Assembly (NCBI RefSeq): GCF_954871325.1
Contig: NC_088775.1
Span: forward strand, 37,177,561-37,241,560
Reading direction: 5' to 3'
DNA: 64,000 bases
Origin: Gordionus sp. m RMFG-2023
Taxonomy: Eukaryota; Nematomorpha; Gordioida; Chordodea; Parachordodidae
This document shows positions 36,020 through 55,388 of this stretch, in pieces. Numbering within the stretch: the first letter of the stretch is position 1; each line of letters opens with the position of its first letter. A program made the position numbers and the translations under genes. The notes under the pieces were generated by a model. That model was given only the letters and a program-made list of their open reading frames with translations. It did no database searches and was not told the DNA's origin.

Positions 36020-37440
36020 ATTCCTTTCCATGTCAAATCGATCAAACACTTTCGGCCGATCCCTTTTAAAATTCTTAAAAATTTCATGAATTATTAAGAT
36101 AGGTAAATAAATGAATGATAAAGCCATTTATTTTAGCTCGCTAGCACACCTGGTTCCCGAGTAGAGGCTCAAAGGGGAATCTGCAAAATTTTTAAAATAC
36201 CTCTATCTCAAAAACTAGTTATAGTAAAAAGGTATATTATATATCAAATTGTAGGTAAAAAAAATCTCTAAAGGGCTTATAAAAACAATAAAGATTGGCG
36301 CCAATTTGAGCCGTTAATTGGTTTACTTATTTTGCTTTACCTGTGTTTTTAAGTAAAAAAAGAAGTTTGTTTTCGAAATTTTTTTTTGCTTTTTATTTTG
36401 ACACCTTTGCTAAATTATATACAATGTTAAAACTTTGGCGATGCTATCGACTCTTCCAAATTAGACATTTTTATTAAAAACTTTAAAAAAAATAGATGGC
36501 GCAAATGTAAAATATTATTCCTAAGGAAAATGAAAATATTCATACATTTATAAGAAATGTGATAAAAATTTCCAGTTCTTCCCCCACCCTCCACAATCCT
36601 TAATAGTTTTACATTTTTTATATCTCGACTTTGCTACTATAGCGGATGCTTATCCACTCGATAATATATAACAAAAACTATTTTATTAGACATTTTCTAT
36701 TATATTTTATGAGCATATTATTTAACAAAATAAACTGTTTAAAACTATCTCTCTTTCTATATAATATTTTTTACTTGCCCGTTCAGATTTATTTTAAACA
36801 ATCGTCTGTCTACCAAAGCATTCAGGATTTGAAGAATGCAAAAACATATATTCTAGGTGCAGATCTTTTTATTCCATATAATAGATGGACGTACCATGTT
36901 ATAATATCAAAATGTTGCAACCCATTTAATCTAAAAAGACATGCTCATTATCGTAAGAATCTAAGAATGATTATACCCTGAATGACCACAAAAAATTTAG
37001 CAATCAATTTTTGTTTCTATATTAAAAAATAGTGAAAAGATTCAAGTTCAAAAATTATTAATTTTAATTTATTTACGATAGCTATATCTTAAATTTATAG
37101 GTATTCATTAAAATATTAAAATTGGATTATCTAAATTTTGTAATCTTCGCCCAGATAATTGTGTATCACTTGGCAGCAACGGTACCCATTCAATATGTGT
37201 TTGCTCCATTCATCAAAACACAAAATTAATACTGATGAATTTGCCCAAAATTACTTCTGCTTTTCAGATGGAGCAGCAGCTAAATATAAAAATCGCAAAA
37301 ATTTAATCAGGGGATTTCGAGATAAAAGCTGACTGAAATTTCTGGGCCACATCTCATGGCAAATATGCCTATAACGGGGTCGGAGGTACTGTCAAACGTT
37401 TAGTGGCCAGGACTAGTTTATAAGACCTGTTTCAGAACAA
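36020..37440 (+). mobile_element. DNA transposon with long inverted repeats, copy 1, right side missing
   Basis: The first 390 bp (from TGTCAAATCGATCA near 36031) matches the terminal inverted repeats of the element at 48.57-50.39 kb, including GCTAGCACACCTGGTTCCCG and CAAATTGTAGGTAAAAAAA. Coding relics follow: CCNPFNLKRHAHYRKNLR near 36920, then THSICVCSIHQNTKLI near 37205, CFSDGAAAKYKNRKN near 37257, and in another frame GVGGTVKRL near 37380. This set of motifs recurs in animal proteins of unnamed transposon type; the superfamily is not identified. Stops and a frameshift show decay. Confidence 0.75.
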
Positions 37441-37444
37441 ATCA

Positions 37445-38384
37445 GGCGCGTGCTTAGCGGGGGGTGGGCAGGGGGACAATTCTCCCCAAAGCCAAAAAAA
37501 GCAGATGCCGGATTATATTTTTCAAAAATATTATTGTTAATATTAATTTATATTTGTTAATATTTATTCCTATCTCGTATATATATTTAATTACATTTAT
37601 TTATCACATACATTCATCTACTAAGTTATTATCAATTAATTTCGATTTAGAGTTTTTCTTGGCTTAATTTACCTATTATTTTCAAATTTTAGTGGCGTAT
37701 TATTTATCAAAATTTCTAGTCAAATAATAATTATCTCTGAAACTCCTTGTCCAACAGGGAGAAAGATATTGTAAGCTTGTCCAACGAGATCGAGTGTTCA
37801 CCATCAAGCAGTAACCGCTTTTATTGTGTTAGAAGAGCCGATTATTAATGCTATTACTGAAATATCACAACGGCCTGAAAGAAATATTTTCTCAAAAGCA
37901 AGAAAATTATTGTATTCAATACTTATTAAAAAAAATTTTCTCATTAGAATGTATTATTTAATTATACAACTATTTTATGTAATACTTTTCAAAAACATGA
38001 CATTGACTTGATTAAGAAGATGAGAATAGCGGAGAGCATTTTATTAGAACTCAAGCAAATTAGAGCTAATGTTGATGAAGAATTTCATATTTTATAAGTG
38101 ATTGTTGAGTCAAAAGCGAGCTATCCATGTTTAATATTTGTCCCCCTCGACTTGCAGCAAGCAAGCTCATCGCCAAAACATTAATATAGGATCAATAGTA
38201 GAGTATTATAAAACAAATGCCCTTTTTATTTCATCATGCAATACTTACAAATCCGCAGATATTACTTCTACAAAAGCCTTTTCAACCTTTTTCAGATGGT
38301 GATAGGAAAAAAAAAATATTTGTTAGATTTTTATCATGAAGATGTTAAAATATCTTATGATGCCTTATTAGCAGGGATGTGAAC
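37445..38384 (+). mobile_element. hAT transposase remnant
   Basis: A terminus-like CAGGCGCGTGCTTAGCGGGG lies at 37445. Pieces of a ZMYM1-like hAT transposase follow on the plus strand: FIVLEEPIINAITEISQRPE near 37820 (also the open frame 37826-38011), ELKQIRANVDEEFH near 38050, and DVKISYDALLAGM near 38342. Several stops interrupt it. The opposite terminus was not found. Confidence 0.6.
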
Positions 38385-38730
38385 CCTTCGACAAAAAAAA
38401 AGGGTCCGGGTTCGGGTCTGGTAATAAATTTAAAAAGGACCCGGGTCCAGGGTTCGGGTCCGGGTTCAGAGGAAACATAAAAATAATGACTCAAAATAAA
38501 AAAAAATTTCATTCATTTTTTATTATACTTCAATATATACACATTTATAATTCGAAATGAGATAATTTATATTTTAAATATTTTATTCAATCGCACAATC
38601 ATGATATCTTCTAAAATATCATCCTTCAGATTTCCACGTAAATTAGTCAACGATGAAAATCCACGTTCTACGCTTACCAAAATAGATAGTCATTTTTATA
38701 ATACATAATTTTTTTTTTTTTAATAATATA
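38385..38730 (-). mobile_element. 3' end of another hAT element
   Basis: CAGGGATGTGAACCCTTCGA at 38385 looks like a hAT terminus, followed by a GGGTCCGGGTTCGGG-rich subterminal region. On the minus strand at about 38690-38590 the dimerisation motif reads VSVERGFSSLTNLRGNL, then LEDIMIVRLNKIF. The rest of the transposase is absent. Confidence 0.65.
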
Positions 38731-38939
38731 TTTTTATTCAATATAGTTTTCTCACATCAAATATAAAATAAAATAAAATAAAACAATATTATATAAAAAC
38801 GGAGGTGGGACTACAAGTTCCCAAAAAACATGCGTAATTATATTTTAAAATTGTGATTTGAAGGTTTTGTTTTAAAAAATAAAATTCTTTAGGTTCTGAT
38901 GTAAGGGCTCTTGTTTATCCCCTATATTTTTTAAAAACT

Positions 38940-39720
38940 TTAAAGTTCCGCTTGGCATATGTCCAAGGGAAGAGATAACAATCGATGTAAAAATATAATT
39001 TGTGAATTTGGAATATTTAATTTTTTTTTCTCGGCTATATAAACCGGATTAGAATTTAATTTTTTTGGGAAAGAAGATACGCCTGTGAAGTCCCAAATTA
39101 AGGATTTCCCTAAAGACCAAGGCACGGAAGTTAAGCCATCATCTAACGATAAATTTGTAGGCTCCAGGATGTTTGCTATTCGGGCCCTGGTAAGAGAACG
39201 GCTAATAGCTAAATTAATTGCTGCATGCCTTGCATGCCTGCCTTGACTATATATACAATTTAGACCATATCTCTATTTGGAGTCAACTAATATTTTACAT
39301 TTGATGCATGTATGTGGTTGAACAATGTTACATCCAAGTCGATGGCCTATGGCAACTCTTAATTGTTCATCTGATAAGAGGTTACCTAGGTTACGACTTG
39401 GTAATGCTTCCAATCATTCATAACCACTAGTACATTCAGCATTCTGTAATAGTTGAATATACTCCAAAGGGGGGTTTGATGAGATTATTTTAAAAAAAAT
39501 TTTAATTAAAGGTTCGAAAATAGATTGGTGTGTTAAGATCGTGGGTAAGACAGCTTCAGGTGGAGCTAAAGATACCCAGGCTGTCAAGGCTGAGTTTAAA
39601 AGGTTATCTTTAGGAGAGATAAAAGAAGATATCATGGCGTTATTCATCAAACGCGATGCCAAAAATGAGGAAAGAGATATAAGATCAACTTGATTACCAA
39701 AACGATAAACCATTTGGACA
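38940..39720 (-). mobile_element. Retroelement fragment of unresolved class
   Basis: On the minus strand this reads as the region downstream of a reverse transcriptase found in a common, poorly named animal retroelement family: LSDEQLRVAIGHRLG, then a PHTCIKC cysteine motif, then EPTNLSLDDGL and PWSLGKSLIWDFTGV. It is an old, broken fragment; the RT domain itself is not in view. Confidence 0.5.
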
Positions 39721-40100
39721 ACAAACTCTCTGTGACTTCTCCGATGAAATTATCAGAAGAGAGAATGTTGCGTTATAATCTAATTCTTTATTTTACTTTT
39801 TGTTTTTGAACTTTTTGTAATCTAATTTTTATTATTTTTTGTAATTCAATTTTATAACTTTATTGCGTAACCTTATTTTTATAACTTTCGGCGTAACTTT
39901 ACTTTTTATATTTTATAATATTTTTACTTTTTTGTTTTTCGTTTGTATTCTAATTTGGACTTATAAAAATGTATATAAACGAAGTGTGAATTGGAAAAGA
40001 CAGTTATAATAAAGTTAAATATAAATAAACACATTTTTACTTTTATACACATTATCATGTTACTTTGCATGTTAAAACAGTTTCTAATTCTTATTTGATC
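39721..40100. other. Flank of the gypsy fossil; no LTR recognised
   Basis: AT-rich, with the repeated words TGTAATCTAATTTTTAT and GCGTAACTT. The 3' long terminal repeat of the neighbouring fossil would be expected here but could not be paired with any sequence on the other side. Confidence 0.35.
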
Positions 40101-43100
40101 TAAATGTCTCCTCAAAATACCTTTTCTGTCTTAATTTGGAACATCATATCACTTTCTTTATGTGTGATCATACCTTTGCCTAATTTATCATCACCTTGTA
40201 CTTTGTACCAAACAAAATCTCCTATGTTAAAGGTTCTATTACGTGGTAAAGTAACGTTTATTTTGTTCTCCTTCTCCTCCAACGGTTTTAATAAGTCCCA
40301 TTTAATTCTAACATCTCGATTGAACATTCTCTGAGAAGGTGTAACACCTGTAGTATCATTACGCGTATTTCTGTAATTAAATAAAAAATTGCCAAGTGCG
40401 ATATCTAGGTCAATTTTAATATTCCTTTTCATATGTGTTTTGAACGTTATCACCATGCGTTCTATCTGGCCATTGGATTGCTGGTGATACGCAGATGTGA
40501 GCACATGTTTGATACCGAAATTGTTGCAAAATTTTTCAAAATCGTTACTCGTAAAGTTAGTGCCGTTATCAGTAACTATAGTTTCAGGTATTCCATATAG
40601 CGAAATAGTTTTAAAGATTTCTTTTAAAGTAACATCTGTCGTAATATTTTTAACAGGAATAATAATTGGAAATTTGCTGTAGGCATCGACTATTATCAAC
40701 CAATTTTTTGTGAAAAACGGACCCGCATAATCTATATGTATTCTTTCAAACGGTTTGATTGCCGAAACCAATGGTTTTTGTATCTTTATAGGATTATCAT
40801 GATATATGTTACAATCGTCACAACTTTTCACTTCCATTACTATGTCATTATTTATACCAGGCCACCACATGTAATCTTTGGTTAAGGATTTTATTTTTCC
40901 TGCTCCCAAGTGACCTTCATGTAATGACTGTAGTATATTTTTTCTCATAGAAGACGGAATTATGATTCTGTTGCTTTTGTAAAGACAATCCTTAATTATA
41001 CTTAATTCCAATTCAATATTTTTATAAATGTTATTCATTATAAGCCTGTTGTTATTAATATCATTTATGACTTGTTTTAATTCCATATCTTTCAAAGTTT
41101 CATCACGAATTTGATTAAAATTAATAGGTAAATCCCCATATTCATTTATTATAGTGATATTTTCAATAGTTTCATCATGACATTCTTGTGGTAATCTTGA
41201 GAGACAATCAGGAACAACGTTATATTTACCGGCTTTATACTTTATATTAAAATCATCTCCTCCTAATGTAATATTCCACTTCTGGAGTCTTAAGGACATG
41301 GTGCTATTATCCTTAAGACCCTTAGTAAAGATGTGAACTAGAGGTTTATGGTCAGTAAAATTGTAAATTTTGTGCCGATTAAGTATTCCTGGAACCTCTT
41401 TATAGCGAACATAATGGCGACAGCCTCACGCTCAATATTGGTATAGTTCATTTCGAATTTTAATAAAGTTCTTGACGCGAAAGCTATAGGTTTTTCTTTA
41501 CCATCTTTTTCAGTATGAAATAGTACAGCTCCTAAACCACATTTCGATGCGTCAGTGGCTATCCCTATAGGTAATTCAGGGTTAAAATATGTCAAAGCAG
41601 GTGGAAGACTAATTAACTTCTTAAGATTATTAAAACTTTTAGAGTGTTTAAGGTTCCAAGCCCATTTTTCTTTGTTGACAATCTTATATAGAGGATCAGC
41701 AATTTCTGCAAAATTGTTCAAAAATTTTCTATAGTAGCCAGCCATTCCTAGAAATATTGATAATTCAGCAGCTGATTTTGGTTCTGGCATATTAATTATT
41801 GCTTCAATTTTGTCGTGATTAGTATGAATCCCTTTAGCGTCAATATCATGACCCAGGAACCTCACTTTGTTTTTAAAGAACTCACTTTTATTAAAGTTAG
41901 ATATTAGCCCAAACGATGATATTCTATCAAACACTTTTTTTATGTTGTTAAGGTGGGCTTCATCGTTTTTTACAGTTATAAGTAAATCATCAATATAAAA
42001 TATGACATCATCCATGTCACCGAAGATTTGATCCATAATCTGTTGAAAAATTGCAGATGAGGTCTTAAGCCCAAAAGGAAGTCTAGTAAATTGGTAATAT
42101 ACCTTGTGCGTAGATATGGTTAAAATATTTCTGCAACTTTTATCAATTGGTATCTGTAGGAAAGCATTTTTAAAGTCAATCTTCGTAAATTTATTTCCTT
42201 CTGAAAGTTTAGCTATTAGATCATTGATTCGCGGTAAAGGGTATCTGAAATCTTCTAGAGCTGGGTTTACAGTGTCCTTAAAATCAGCACAAAGCTTAAT
42301 GCTCCGATCATCTTTGTAGACAGCGGTAACAGGACTTGCCCATCAGAATCATTTACCGGCTCAATTATCTTATCATGTATCCATTTCTTAAGTTCATTGC
42401 TAACAAGATCAATTTTTGAATAAGGAATACGTCTAGGCGGTATAATTTTAAGTTGGGCATCTCTTCTTAAATGTAACTTGACACTTGCTTTGTTGATTGG
42501 CCCATTAGACAATTTAGATTCACACTCTTTAATTAATTTTTTTATTTCATCTTCGTAATTAGTGTCAACATTTGCTATAAATTTATTTAAAATATTTTTG
42601 AAAGCATTGATCCATGTACGTCCCAACAAGGCATTTTTACTTGATTCGATGACTACCGCTTGTAAATATTTTGAGATACCTTCATAAGTCTCTTTGACTT
42701 GAGTGGTGCCGATGATCTTGATTAAATCTCCGTCATAAGTGGTGAGTTGTAGCTCGGATTTCTTAACATCTCTAATACCAAGTTTTTTAGCCAGACCATG
42801 AGGTATAATAGTAAGTTTAGAGCCTGCATCAACTTGCATACAAGTAACAATATCGTTCACTTTTAAGGTAGTCATAATTGCGTTATATTTGTTACTGAGC
42901 ATGTCACCAGATAAGTTGTTAACACTGAAATCATTATCATCTTTGATCTTTGTAGAGTCAACTTTCTCTTCAATAATTTCTTCAATATTCATATTAGAAT
43001 CATTGTTGTATTGTATTTGCTTTCTATTATTGTTGTCCCTATAATTATTTGAGTTATTGTTATATTGTATTTGTTTTCTCTGATTATTGTCATTGCCTCT

Positions 43101-43965
43101 ATAATTATTTGAATTGTTGTAATAGGATTGGTAATTGTTACAATTTCCATCACCGTATTGGATCTGTTTTCTTTGATTATTATCACGCCATGTATTATTT
43201 CTACCATAATTAGATTGATTATTATTGTTATAGCGATAGTTATTGTAGTTATAGTTTTTATAATTATCGTGGTATCTCAAATTATTATTACCGTAATTCC
43301 TATCATTGTATCTAAAATTATTATTGTAATTCCCATTTCTATTTCTATTTCTATTATCATAATTATTTTTGTAATTATTTCTAAAATTATTATCAGGTCT
43401 AAAATAATTATTGTTGTCGTTTATATTTTTATTGTAAAAGTTTTTTAATTTATATTATCATCTGACTTATCGCTAATGCTGTCTAACTTGATCCCTAACT
43501 CGACCATCTCATTTAAAGTTAAGTTAATGTTTTTACAAAACTTATATTTTATCTTATCATTTAAAGTAGAAGTACGTAATTTTTCTTTTAATCTACTGTC
43601 GTCCGAAAAATTACATTTTTTATGCAGTTTCGATACTCTAATGTGCCACAGCATGAAACTCTCAGACGAGTTCTGCTGTAATAAATTAAATTTATTAATT
43701 AAAGTATTATAATCTTGCGCTGGTAAAAGGTAAGTTAACTTTTTAGTCACAATTTTAAATCTAGTATGTCGGTATCAGAACAAATTAATTTAATATTGTC
43801 AAAAACTTCGTCAGATAAATTATTAAGCAAAGTATTCATTTTAATAGAGTCCGATAATGTGCTGGTCGAAAAATAATTTAATATTCTGTCTAAATAAATC
43901 TAAGTAAGTGGTCCCACTAACTTAGAAATCTTATGTATAAACTCTAGTTTTATTTCCATATTTTA
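40100..43965 (-). mobile_element. Ty3/gypsy LTR retrotransposon fossil, broken
   Basis: Parts in order on the minus strand: gag-like region (about 43.45-43.96 kb), an asparagine- and arginine-rich nucleocapsid-like stretch (about 43.0-43.4 kb), aspartic protease (about 42.8 kb), reverse transcriptase (about 41.9-42.5 kb), RNase H (about 41.4-41.6 kb), and integrase with its zinc-binding head and core (about 40.3-41.0 kb). The order protease-RT-RNase H-integrase assigns it to Ty3/gypsy. It is broken, with at least three interruptions, and no matching LTR pair was found. Long open stretches suggest only moderate age. Confidence 0.9.
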
Positions 43966-44049
43966 TTAGTAAAACATATGTATAGAAAATTATAACATTT
44001 TATATTTTAACATTTTATATTTTGATATATAATTTAATTCAATGAATTC

Positions 44050-44240
44050 TGACTCATTGTATTAATAACTCAAAACAATTAATCATGTCTTTGAGGTTTA
44101 CAAACTCAAATAAAACATCTTCGGTACCCCGTATTCTAAAGTAATTCACATCACAGTTATAAGTTAAATCAAACAATATGTCGTAAATAGAAATTTCGTG
44201 AGGAATGTTGATTAATTTAAAAGCAAACATGATAAAAATA
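44050..44240 (-). other. Short open frame of unknown nature beside the gypsy fossil
   Basis: A 58-codon frame (44230 to 44054) begins MFAFKLINIPHEIS and has a protein-like composition. It may be part of the element or unrelated; no family was recognised. Confidence 0.3.
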
Positions 44241-44284
44241 ATATCACAATGATTTTACCTTTTTTTTCTTCTTTATATAGAAAT

Positions 44285-44570
44285 TTAGTTGCTTTTTATT
44301 TGAGTCTTGCTTTCTTAGATTTTCTTCTCAAAATATTTCACCTATAAAAAAAGTAAATAAATTTTTTTATAAATTATAAATATTATTTACCAGGATATAA
44401 TAGTTGCTTTTTATTTGAGTCTTGCTTTTTATAAAAGATAAATAAATTAATAAAAATAAATAAATCCGTAGCGATGACATGACGTAGCGATGACATGGCG
44501 TAGCGATGACATGACGTCACAATGACGTAGTGAGGACATCGGAAAATTATAAAATAGATGTTGAAAAAAT
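44285..44570 (+). repeat. Repeat shared in inverted orientation with 63.04-63.33 kb
   Basis: Two units around AGTTGCTTTTTATTTGAGTC (44289 and 44402) are followed by three GTAGCGATGACATGAC words and the CRE-like palindrome TGACGTCA (44512-44519), then GTGAGGACATCGGAAAATTA. The reverse complement of the whole stretch appears at 63036-63330. There it adjoins a hAT transposase exon, so this is probably a relative of that hAT gene: RTSENYKIDV is encoded here and RTSENYNIDI there. Confidence 0.75.
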
Positions 44571-45108
44571 AAAAAATACATTTTTAAATAAATCGAATAA
44601 GTTAAAAAATAAATGTTATTTTTAATATAACATCTAAATATTTATAATATTAAGTTAATAAAAGCAAATAGAAATTGAAGTTAATACAATCGGACTTACT
44701 TCAAATTTAAATGCTAATAAGAACTAAGGAAATAAAAAACTAATCAAATTTAAATTGTTATATAATGAAAATAAAGAATTCACCTTAACCATAGATAACG
44801 AAAAGGATTTTTATTATTAGAATAAATACCAAGATTTTATTCCCAAAGCTAATAAAATTAGATTAAAATATTTTGGCGTTATAAATTTGTGATTTGTTAT
44901 ATTTATTTTAAAATAATAATATTATTAATATATTTTGCTATAAATCTACTTATTTATACGAATAATTGTAACTATTATAATTTCCGAGTTTTTTTTTAAA
45001 TTATTAAAATAAATATGAATCCAATTTTTTACAAAATATTATATAATCCGCCTTTCTGAATATTTTCAAAACGTAAACGATTGTATAAAACTTATATATG
45101 CAAATATA

Positions 45109-51091
<5,983 letters not shown>

Positions 51092-51219
51092 AATGCGGAT
51101 AATATCAATAATATGGCCTAAATCATTCGTTTTTACAAAATTTAATTTTTAAGTTTATAATATTTTAATACAAATATATGTGATGACATAACCAATATGA
51201 AATAATTGTTTTATTTGTT

Positions 51220-51225
51220 AATAAA
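51220..51225 (+). terminator. Candidate polyadenylation signal for Ran
   Basis: AATAAA 129 bp after the Ran stop codon, followed by GTGTTTATAATGATG. Other AT-rich hexamers lie nearby, so this is only a candidate. Confidence 0.35.
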
Positions 51226-51229
51226 TAGT

Positions 51230-53140
51230 GTTTATAATGATGTTAATTTATATCACAAGATTTTTTGATTCAAAATTAAATCTTTGAATATTCCTACTTA
51301 ATTAATTGTATGGTTAATATTTATTTCACCTATAACCCTTCAATGGTATAGTACATGTGTGTTATAACAGCGTTCCTACACTAATTAGAATTATTCATAT
51401 TTATATAAAATTTTAATTATATTGTACACAATTTGCATAAAAATATATTATTGTTATTGGATCAAATATGAAACTATTGTAAATATAAAAATTATTGTAA
51501 AATAACTCGATTGTATAGGCAGGCGTCAATAATAATTTATGGGTCAATTTATATTCTATCAACATGTCATGCATTGTTTTCACTTTTTAGTAGGATTTTT
51601 AAAGAATCATAGTTAGACTGTTTTAAAAATATAGTACCCTTTTATATTCTAGATAAAACAGGACAAACCTACCTCATTGATTTCCTAATTGGCGTCTGAG
51701 CTGCACAAACTACTTTAAAAATTCGTTTTATTTAATCATATATGGCAAGTAACAATTTAATTAAATACCTATTAGTTAATTATCATTTAGCATATCATAA
51801 AAAATGAATATATTAATGTAACATTAGGTTAGCTAAAATTCTGAGTTTGATATAGTAAAAAAAATTCTATTAAAGCTACTCACCTGGATGAAATTTTATT
51901 CAGAATATTTATCTTGCTTGAAAGGAAATGAATGAAATATTTTTAGGAATTATCATTTGAATAATAAAATGCATAATTTATTTTTAATATTATAAAATAA
52001 TAAAACATTAAAAAATATTTTTTACGTATTTGAGATCTTTTGAATGATCATGGATTTTAAAATAATAAAATTTCAAACATCCAAACCTTGTTTTAAGTCA
52101 CTTATTGTTTGACAAATTATAAATATAATTAGTTTAACAATCTATCACACTTGATTATGTTATGCCTACAATGGAATTCCTTATATATTTAGAGCTGCAC
52201 ATTTTTATTTCTTATTGTTATATTTTTTGTAAAAGCTCAAACGTCTACATTTCTTAAAAAAGCTTGATTCTAAAAGGGAATTCTATTTTTGAATTTTACC
52301 ATTTGTAAACATTAATATATATTATTGTCCTCCAATTCTTATATAAGAACTGCTAAATAAGACAACCATGATCTTTAACAAAACTTATTAAAAATAAGGT
52401 GTGGGGGGATTTAGTAAATACAATTAACACAATATTAGAATATCATAAGATATGCAAACGTGAACTGGAATTGGCCAAAATGCGGTTTATAAAATTTAAA
52501 ATCTGGACCAAATTTTAAAGAAGTGATTAATCATTGAGAATTGTTTTTGAATATTTTGGACTGCATTGTAAAATAATAGGAAATCTCAGCCTGAGTTTGA
52601 AAATAATTATTTTACAAATCCATTATGCGCATGATAATGATTTTTTTACATCTTGCTTGGCCGCACCTAAAATTTCGATCTCTACAAGTTTTGTTTTCAT
52701 AAAAATGAGATTTTGTGTAAAAAATTTTAAAAATATCTTATTAAATCTTAGTCAAAATCTTTTAGTTTTGCAACTAGCTTTTTAAAAATTTAATTATTTT
52801 ATCATATTTGATTCTTTGAAAATTATATAAATTTAATATTTTATTCAATTTAGATGTTACATATACATCATATAATATAAAATCTATTGGTAATTGCAAT
52901 TATACTACATAAAAATTATGAAATATTTATAAAATATTACTTTAAAAGATACTTTTTGAATGGATCTAGATACAGATACATCATCTAAAAACGTAGCTAG
53001 ACACATACAATTTTTATAATATGTACAGGGTTCACCATTTTCTCGAACAGAAACTCTTATTATGAGAGCATAAAATATGTATACAATATTTTTATTCTCA
53101 TTCAATTCGAATATTATATATAATAATAAAAAAATGCCAA
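51230..53140. other. No gene recognised downstream of Ran
   Basis: AT-rich DNA. The open frames at 52534-52785 and 52905-53216 lack similarity and look like chance. Confidence 0.45.
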
Positions 53141-53142
53141 TT

Positions 53143-53600
53143 AGAGATCTGAAAGTAGACTCGGCCCGAACGGGCTTCGGGGCCAGGCTTATTTTTTTGA
53201 AAAAAATCGGGATCATTTGGGTCGGGCCTAATATATTTAAAAAAATTCGGGTCGGGCTTTGAATTTTTTTTTAAATATATCCAAATTTATCAATTTTATG
53301 TTGCTTTTTTTATGTAAAATAAAAATATTTTATTTTATTTATAGAAACTAGACGCCATATATAACATATATCTTTTATTTTGCATAAAAATATTTGATTT
53401 TATTTATAGAAACTAGACGCCATATAACATATATCTTTTATTTTGAGTAATTATAAAAATTAATTTCTATATTAAAATAAATTCGGGATGGGCCGGCAAA
53501 ACTTTCTAAACGGGTTTGGGCCAGGCCTGTAAAACTTTTTAAAAAAATTTCCGGCCGGGCTTGAAAAATTAGGCCCGATCCAGATCAGTAATGTCAATAT
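53143..53600. mobile_element. Non-autonomous hAT-like element, second copy
   Basis: It begins TTAGAGATCTGAAAGTAGAC with GC-rich subterminal GGCCCGAACGGGC and ends with GGCCCGATCCAGATCAGTAA. Inside, a unit of about 65 bp (ATTTATAGAAACTAGACGCC) is tandemly duplicated at 53336 and 53397. It is related to 11653-11965. It has no coding capacity. Confidence 0.6.
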
Positions 53601-55050
53601 CCCTATTTTTGTCATTCTTTCGAACAAATTCTCATTTGAAACGAGCATTTATTTAAAAAATTTTTTTTTACATTAGACTTATAAATTCTTCATTAAAAGT
53701 TAGGTGAATATCTAAAATTTTTTTAAAAATTAAAAATTTATTTGCTTATTTGTGCATCAATGGTGTCGTTTTAAAAATAGGCGTTATGGCAGGTCCGTGA
53801 AGTTGGCAGATTGAGGATATATTAACAAAACCTATGCCAATATTTAGTCTTAATTAATTTTCAAACCAGACACCGGCTAAATCAAAGCTTAGTGAGTTAT
53901 AAGGAAAATGTGGAATGATGTCTGCGGAACGACTTGAGTATCAATTATTGAAACTTATACCATTGTGTAACCCGTTAATTGTTCTACAATTAGGACAACA
54001 ACGGAATCAGATGTTATTGAGTTATAAGCAAAATAAGATAATATTTAATGAATATTTATAAATTAATTTTATATATAAGTTTTAAAATTTTATATATATA
54101 TAAGTTTTAATATTATATATATATTTTTTATCATTTTAGCCTTACTTATTTTAATATATATTTATTTAATATGCCCATATGAAATAAAATGAATTTTGCA
54201 TTTGAATATTTTTATAAAAACGTTAAATATAAATATATCAAAATGTATCTTTAAAAATTTCTTAAAATAGATACAGATATCTCGAAAGTAGGATATAGAT
54301 AGAGATACTTTAAAATGAGTGTATCTAGATAAAGATATGATATTTTTATATCCTTTAACAACTGTAAAATATGATATATAGTTGAAAGTTCTTGAGAATT
54401 TGTATTTTCATATGTTAAACATTTGTTGAAATAATTTAACATGTTGAGAATTTTTGAATCTTATTTCATCTATGATAGGTAAAGAATAAGGGAATAGAGA
54501 TATTGCTAGTGTTATGTGAAAGTAAACATTTTAAAATAAAGTAGTTTTTAATAGCTGAAATGAATATTTATGATTATTTTTCATAAAACATCTTTAACTA
54601 AACCATAGATTTGTATAACAATTTAATATTTATGTATTACAAAAAAAAAGTTTATAATAAGTGTCCCAGTTTTATGCAATTTTAAAGATATGTGTATTAA
54701 ATTTATGCCTACATAAAATTGAATCGATTAATACTATTCTTCACATTCGATTCGATTCAAAAACTTTTCTAAAGCTTATAAAAAATAAATAATTTTTTGA
54801 AAAAAAAATTATTAAATGACATTTTTAAGGATTCTTTAAACTATATGTCATTAGCATATCAAAATTTATAGAATAAAAATCCAATGATTTCATATAACGT
54901 TATCCAAACAAATTGGATGAACACCCGATTTTTAGAATTAGAATTACTTTATAAAAATATCTAAATTATTTCTTCATTAAAATTTTCCAAAAATGTACAA
55001 TGATATCATTTTATAAACATCAAAATATAACATAAAAAATATAATTATGC
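53601..55050. other. Unassigned AT-rich interval
   Basis: No gene or repeat was recognised. It may include the eroded interior of the hAT whose C terminus follows. Confidence 0.4.
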
Positions 55051-55310
55051 TAGATCCGAATTTGACATTAAACAGTTTTTCAAGCATTAAGTCTTTCTAA
55101 TGGTTTCTTCCTTCAAATACATTCTATTCTATTCTTCATTATCATATTTGTCCCTATTGAGAATAACCGCTCGCATGAAGCCGAAGATCCCTGAATGGAC
55201 AATATAACAGTTGCCATTTTCGACAACACGGGAAAACTATCCCTATGCAATCTCCACCATTCTAACAGGCTTTTATTAGAAGTGTTTCTTAATTCATTAA
55301 GTTATATATT
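55051..55310 (-). pseudogene. hAT transposase C-terminal (dimerisation) fragment
   Basis: Minus-strand translation reads LLEWWRLHRDSFPVLSKMA, then SSASCERLFSIGTNMI, then stops and a degraded PLERLNA. This is the hAT dimerisation domain; the catalytic region was not found. LINE copy 2 lies immediately upstream of it. Confidence 0.75.
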
Positions 55311-55388
55311 TCAACCTCACATATCGATGAGGTGATATTTTGTTTAAAAATTTTATCCATATTTGTACTATTTGGGTTAACTAAATTT

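Noticed and set aside
43128-43448. Isoleucine/valine-rich plus-strand frame of 106 codons as a membrane protein
   Set aside because: It is the antisense reading of the asparagine-rich nucleocapsid-like region of the gypsy fossil.
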